From Verticillium longisporum (lineage: Eukaryota; Ascomycota; Sordariomycetes; Glomerellales; Plectosphaerellaceae): 64,000 nt of DNA. This document shows positions 59,196 to 64,000 of this stretch, piece after piece (within the stretch, counting starts at the first letter, position 1; each line of letters starts with the position of its first letter). The notes beneath the pieces were generated by a model. The model saw only the letters and a list, made by a program, of their open reading frames with translations, was not told where the DNA came from and did not search any database. The DNA lies in assembly GCA_019188255.1 (NCBI GenBank), contig JAETXT010000007.1, forward strand, positions 4,526,001 through 4,590,000. Direction: 5' to 3'. The position numbers and the translations under genes were made by a program.

Positions 59196-62100
59196 ATGTC
59201 AACCCAGGGGGCGCCTGGCAGCGCCGAATCAAGAGCAGGCACAGGACTCAATGCTTTCCTGGCAGCCTTGGCGGCCTCCGTGATCATTTTCGCGGTCCAA
59301 ATCAGTATCTTCCTCCTACTACGGAATAAACTCGCCCGCATCTTGTCAGTCCTCTTCCCTCTCACCCTAGTCTATGGTCCATATTCTAATTGATGGCATG
59401 GTAGCAAACCAAAAACGTATCTCGCCCCCGAGCGCGAACGAACAGATCCACCGCCACGGAATCCTGTACAACTCATCAAAACATTATGGACCTTCAGCGA
59501 CCGCGACATTATCAGACGGTGCGGCTTAGATGCTTACTTCTTCCTACGATTTCTCAAGACGTTGCTCATCATCTTCGTCCCCATGATGTGTGTTCTGATA
59601 CCTATTCTGGTTCCCATCAACTATATCGGCGGCGAGGGCCAGGACGTCATTGGCGGTCGTCCGAGGGGGCAGAACAGCACGAGCGGTAACAACAGACAAG
59701 CCGGCCCTCCACGAGGCCTTGACACTCTCACCATGTCCAACGTTTCACGCGAGAATTCAAGTCGGTACTGGGCCCATCTGATCATGGCAATTTTGGTCAT
59801 TTCCTGGGTATGCGTCGTCTTCTACTTCGAACTCCGCGTCTATATCAAGATTCGCCAAGATCACTTGACAAGCGCTGAACACCGCCTCCGTGCTTCCGCC
59901 ACAACTGTCCTCGTCAACAACGTGCCCCCAAAATGGCTCACCGAAGAAGGCATCAGGGGTCTATTTGACGTCTTCCCGGGCGGCATCCGCAATGTCTGGC
60001 TCAACAGAGACTTGGGCCAGCTCCTGGAAAAGATCGAGCTTCGTACTCAGATTCACCAACAGCTCGAGTCGGCGGAAACGGATCTCATCAAGATGGCCAA
60101 GAAGAATCAACTCAAGCAGAGGAAAAAGGACGAGAAAAAAGCCCGCAAGGCATCTCATGGCAAGGCGCCCACCAAGGCCGACTTGGACCTCAGACGTAAA
60201 CAAGAAGACGCCGCAGCGCATCAAATGGCTGAAGCGGGACAGGGCGTGAGTTCTGGCGCACACGAAGAGGTGCCACATGACGTCAGTGAAGCCGTCGGCC
60301 AGCACCAGCAGAGCGGGAACCGACGAAACAGCCATGTCCACATTGACGGCGACGACAAGCCAGAGCGTGAGAACGGGAGCTTTGGCTTCGGCTTGCTAGG
60401 AGGCGGCCTGGAGAAGGTCGGGCAAGGCCTCCGTGGCGGTGTGGGCAAGGCCGGTCTGGGCTTCAAGGCGCTCGGCCATGATGTTGAAGACGGTGTCAAT
60501 ACCACCAACGGCTTCATGAGAATCAACTCACCAGGTGCCGGCGAACACGCCACATACGCCCGACGGTCTGCCGACCACGCACGCATCCAGGCTGTGAGGG
60601 AAGACAACGATCGACCAGGAACTACCGACAGCGCCGAGTGCCACTCGAGGACAACAGATGCGGCTGAGAGAGTGCACAGCACTCATTCGCGCGACGCATC
60701 GGACACATCACAGATCGTCAAGGCTTTCTCCAACTACGACACTACTGCAAACGGGAACACTATCCGCAAGGTCAGCAACTTGAACAATCTATACGACAAT
60801 GAGAAACGGCAATGGTATCAGTTCTGGCGAGCTCCTCCCGGCGGATTCGCGTCGCCTGTCCCTCAAATGCAAGAGGGGTCCGAATTTCCATTTGGTCAAA
60901 AGAAGACTCCCAAAACTTTCGCTGAGCGCGTCAAATCCTGGATCCCAGGGATGGGTGGTGACGAACTGCCCGCCATTGAGTATGATCCTGCTTCGTACTC
61001 TGGCAAAGACTACCAGGCCACCGATGGCCTCGGCGAACCGGACGCTGCTTGGCGCAAATACGTCAAGCCCAGCAAGCGACCCAGGCATCGTCTCCCGCGA
61101 TGGGGTTTTCCCACTTGGCTTGCATGGCTTACCTTTGGGAAAAAGGTCGACACAATCTACTGGTGCCGAACAGAACTTGCGCGTCTCAACTTGGAGATTC
61201 GGGAAGATCAGGCGCACCCTGAGCGCTATCCACTCATGAATTCGGCGTTTATTCAGTTTAATGAGCAAATCTCGGCTCACATGGCCTGCCAAAGTCTGAT
61301 TCACCATCTGCCCAAGCAAATGGCACCCCGCGTCAACGAAGTCTCGCCTAACGATGTCATATGGAGCAACATGGCGATCAAGTGGTGGGACGAGTGGGTC
61401 CGGACCGGAGCAGTCACCTTGCTCATCACGGCCATGGTCATCTTCTGGGCTGTGCCAGTTGCTTGGACGGCTGCGCTTGCCAACATTGACAAGCTCACGT
61501 CCATACCATGGCTCCGGTGGATCGAGAATAACAACACGGTTTACCAGATTGCTGGTGGTGTCGCTGGTATTCTTCCGCCTCTCATTCTTGCCCTTGTTCT
61601 CATCCTGGTCCCCATCCTGCTGGACTTGCTCGCCGACTTCAAGGGCGCCAAGACGGGCGCGCAGAAGACGGAATTCGTGCAGCGTTTCTACTTCATGTTT
61701 CTCTTCGTCCAGGTCTTTCTTGTTGTCTCCGTTGCCAGTTTCTTCGCCGGCGCTGCAGACCAATTATTTGCGAACCTGCAAAAATTCAACGAAGTCGACT
61801 ACATCTGGACAGTACTAGCAGACAATCTGCCTCAGGCTGCAAACTACTTCTTCTCGTACATGATACTCCAGGCGCTATCATCCAGCTCCGGTGCGCTGCT
61901 CCAGATTGGTGCTCTTCTGGTTTGGTACGTGCTGGCGAAGATGCTGGATACAACAGCTCGCAATAAGTGGACTCGTAACACAACTCTGAGTGGCATCAAA
62001 TGGGGCCATCTCTTCCCCGTTTACACCAACTTTGCCTGTATTGGGCTTATCTACTCGGTCACTGCGCCCCTTATCAACATTTTTGCCTGCATTACCTTTG

Positions 62101-63038
62101 GCCTTCTTTTGCTGGCTCAGAAGTATTGTCTGCTCTATGTCGTGCGTGCCGGGATCGACACTGGCGGTGTGTTGTATCCACGAGCCATCAACCAGTTGTT
62201 CACCGGGCTGTATGTCATGGAGCTCAGTATGGCTGGCATGTTCTTCGTTGCGAGAGATGTGAACAACCGGCCCCAGCAGCCACAAGCCATCATCATGTTG
62301 GTCACTGTTGGTCTTACCATTTGCTACCAAGTCTTACTGAATCGGTCTTTCTCCCCGCTCTTCCGCTATTTGCCGGTGACGGGTGAAGACGAAGCCGCGA
62401 TTCGAGACGAGGTCTTCCACCAGGAGCAACTTCGACGGTTTGGCATGGTCGAGGAGACTGATCAGGATACCGACGGCGCTGATGTCGAGAAACGCCACGA
62501 TGGAAGCATCGGCGACTCCCGTGGCAGAGAAGACGACGAGATTGAGCTTCAGGGACTGTCACGCAACGATACGAAGAAGCGAGGATACAACCCTGTCAAG
62601 GGAGTTCGTAACTTGGCGGTCAAGGGAGGCCAAGGTATTCGCAATGTTGCTACATGGAAGAAAGTGGAAGCGCCCTCGGCCGTGAGAAATGCGGCGTACT
62701 ATCGCAGACACCAACGTCAGAAGGACCTGGAGGCTCAGCGTGCCATAGGAGAAGCGCTGTACGGGGGCGTCGCCGACGAGATTGAGGACTTGATGCCTGA
62801 AGAGAGGAATGCACTGGTGCAGGAATCATTCAAGCATACGGCACTTCGAGCCCGCATGCCGACTGTCTGGATTCCTCGCGATGACCTGGGTGTCAGCGAC
62901 GACGAAATTCGATTGACAAGAGAGTATACCGAAAACATCCACATCAGCAACGAGGGGACCGCATTGGATAGTAAGGTCCGGGTTGTATACGGGCGGAATC
63001 CTCCTGACTTCTCAGAGGTAGATCTGATTGACCTCTAA
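59196..63038 (+). CDS. CSC1/OSCA-type mechanosensitive cation channel
   Basis: Two exons (59196-59344, 59405-63038) give 1260 residues. An N-terminal membrane block (about 20-195; FLAALAASVIIFAVQISIFL, then LIIFVPMMCVLIPILVPINY) is followed by the cytosolic PHM7-type domain. That domain starts at VLVNNVPPKWLTEEG and resumes at DTIYWCRTELARLNLEI. The RSN1_7TM pore region spans about 710-970, from AVTLLITAMVIFWAVPVAW to RSFSPLFRYLP, with the conserved ACQSLIHHLP and MAIKWWDEWVR upstream. OSCA/CSC1 channels open under osmotic or membrane tension and pass calcium. The cytosolic loop carries an unusual insert of some 350 residues, charged and Gly-rich, and the C-terminal tail is about 280 residues long. 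The short first exon supplies the start. Confidence 0.9.
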
Positions 63039-63444
63039 TCAGGCAATTGCAGTTTCTTACTTCACGACACGACGACGAGTTTGGCCTTTTCAGCATTTCG
63101 CATTACAGACGGGCCAAGCCATGCTTGACAGGGCACCACAGGCCGTTTGAGCATACTCATACCCCGGCGCATGGGGTGTTTCATAGCATACATAGCAACA
63201 GGTTCTTCTATTTATTATCTTTGACTTCAAGATGATTACAAACTCACAAAAGTTTGTTCGGCATTTGATTCGGCAGCGCCCGCATACGACACAATTAATC
63301 ATGACGTGATGGATCAGATGCCCCGCACGAGATTTCCGATGAACCTGTCGTCCTTTGCCTCACATGTACAACATTGTCCACTTCATCCGCCATTCATTAG
63401 AACAATAAACACCGATTGTCGGTCTTGGAACACGAATCGCTACG
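63039..63444. other. intergenic spacer
   Basis: About 400 bp between two same-strand genes. Nothing recognised. Confidence 0.55.
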
Positions 63445-63891
63445 ATGACACACACTGGCCGAGCCACTGCCACCGTCAACGGTGTCACCGTTGCCGAGAC
63501 TACCGAGTGGGAGGAAGTAGAGGGCAATGTGTACTTCCCGCCCGGATCGCTGACGCGCGACCTCTTTGAGGGTCCGACGGGACATACCACGCACTGCCCA
63601 TGGAAGGGCGATGCACAATATTACCATGTCAAGACTGGGGGTGCGTCCCCTCGCGGCGCTCTTGCATGACTTTTTGAGACGAACAGGCGGGGCCTGGGTT
63701 CTGGTGGCACACGCTGACATGTGTTCGCAGACATAAAGCTGGAGAACGCGGCTTGGTATTATCCTGACACGAAGGACAAGGCGAAGCATTTTGAAGGCTA
63801 TGTTGCTTTTTGTACGTTGTCAGACCCGAACTTTGCGTGCTAGGACTGACTGGCGATAGACAAGAGCAAAGTTGACATCACGACGGAATAG
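63445..63891 (+). CDS. DUF427-domain protein
   Basis: Three exons (63445-63640, 63731-63811, 63860-63891) give 102 residues, the usual length for the family. Signature elements are GNVYFPPGSLTRDLFEG, THCPWKGDAQYYHV, AAWYYPDTKDKAKHFEGYVA and the terminal YKSKVDI. DUF427 proteins are small beta-barrel proteins found in bacteria and fungi with no established activity. The second and third exons are too short to show as open frames and were found by phase and splice signals (GTGCGT/CAG and GTACGT/TAG). Confidence 0.85.
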
Positions 63892-64000
63892 TCATGCTTC
63901 AGATTAGGGGAGCACACATGTGAAGTAGCCCCGCGAGTATTCTGACGGATGAGCTGCGAATAAGAAGCTGGAACAGAGGACCATAGGCCAGTCACACTTT

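Noticed and set aside
60789..61763. A 324-codon minus-strand open frame
   Set aside because: Antisense shadow of the CSC1-type channel.

Overview
The window is nuclear DNA of a filamentous ascomycete (Pezizomycotina, most likely a Sordariomycete). The reasons are short introns (about 47-170 bp) with GTRNGY donors and CTAAC/CTGAC branch sites, two Zn2Cys6 'fungal-specific' regulators, a HeLo-domain protein, a CSC1-type channel with a long cytosolic loop, GC-rich codon use, and promoters full of pyrimidine tracts and TACCTACC-type microsatellites. No transposon, rRNA, CRISPR array or secondary-metabolite core gene was recognised. All exon limits were derived by hand from splice motifs and reading-frame phase.

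Layout. 0-19 kb is gene-dense housekeeping: a Cue1-like ER ubiquitin adaptor, an unrecognised membrane protein, a large Zn2Cys6 regulator, an NTF2-like membrane protein, a small single-pass membrane protein, a tandem GFA-domain protein, an AlkB-type dioxygenase with a GRF zinc finger, the peroxisomal receptor PEX7 and the mitochondrial DEAD-box helicase Mss116. 19-33.5 kb is gene-sparse. It holds two identical tRNA-Arg(ACG) genes in inverted orientation about 13 kb apart and one MFS transporter. 33.5-45 kb holds a second Zn2Cys6 regulator, a CCDC124-like ribosome factor, a UBC-fold protein without a visible catalytic cysteine, an unrecognised fungal protein with a candidate GC-AG intron, ribokinase and the riboflavin-pathway reductase RIB7.

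45.4-54.9 kb is the most interesting block: three adjacent genes for a HeLo-domain pseudokinase, a large all-ankyrin protein and a kinase-Sel1-ankyrin fusion. The first two are tail-to-tail with 44 bp between them; the last two are head-to-head across 495 bp. I infer a candidate regulated cell-death or non-self-recognition module in which ankyrin arrays sense and the HeLo protein executes. That reading rests on domain content and gene order only. 54.9-64 kb has a CYSTM protein, a CSC1/OSCA-type channel and a small DUF427 protein.

Sequence quality matters here. Four protein genes carry six single-base frame breaks, all in runs of four or five C or G, and the CYSTM gene seems to carry three more that cancel out. 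All five genes look otherwise intact, so consensus errors are more likely than pseudogenes. Gene models in this assembly should be read with that in mind.
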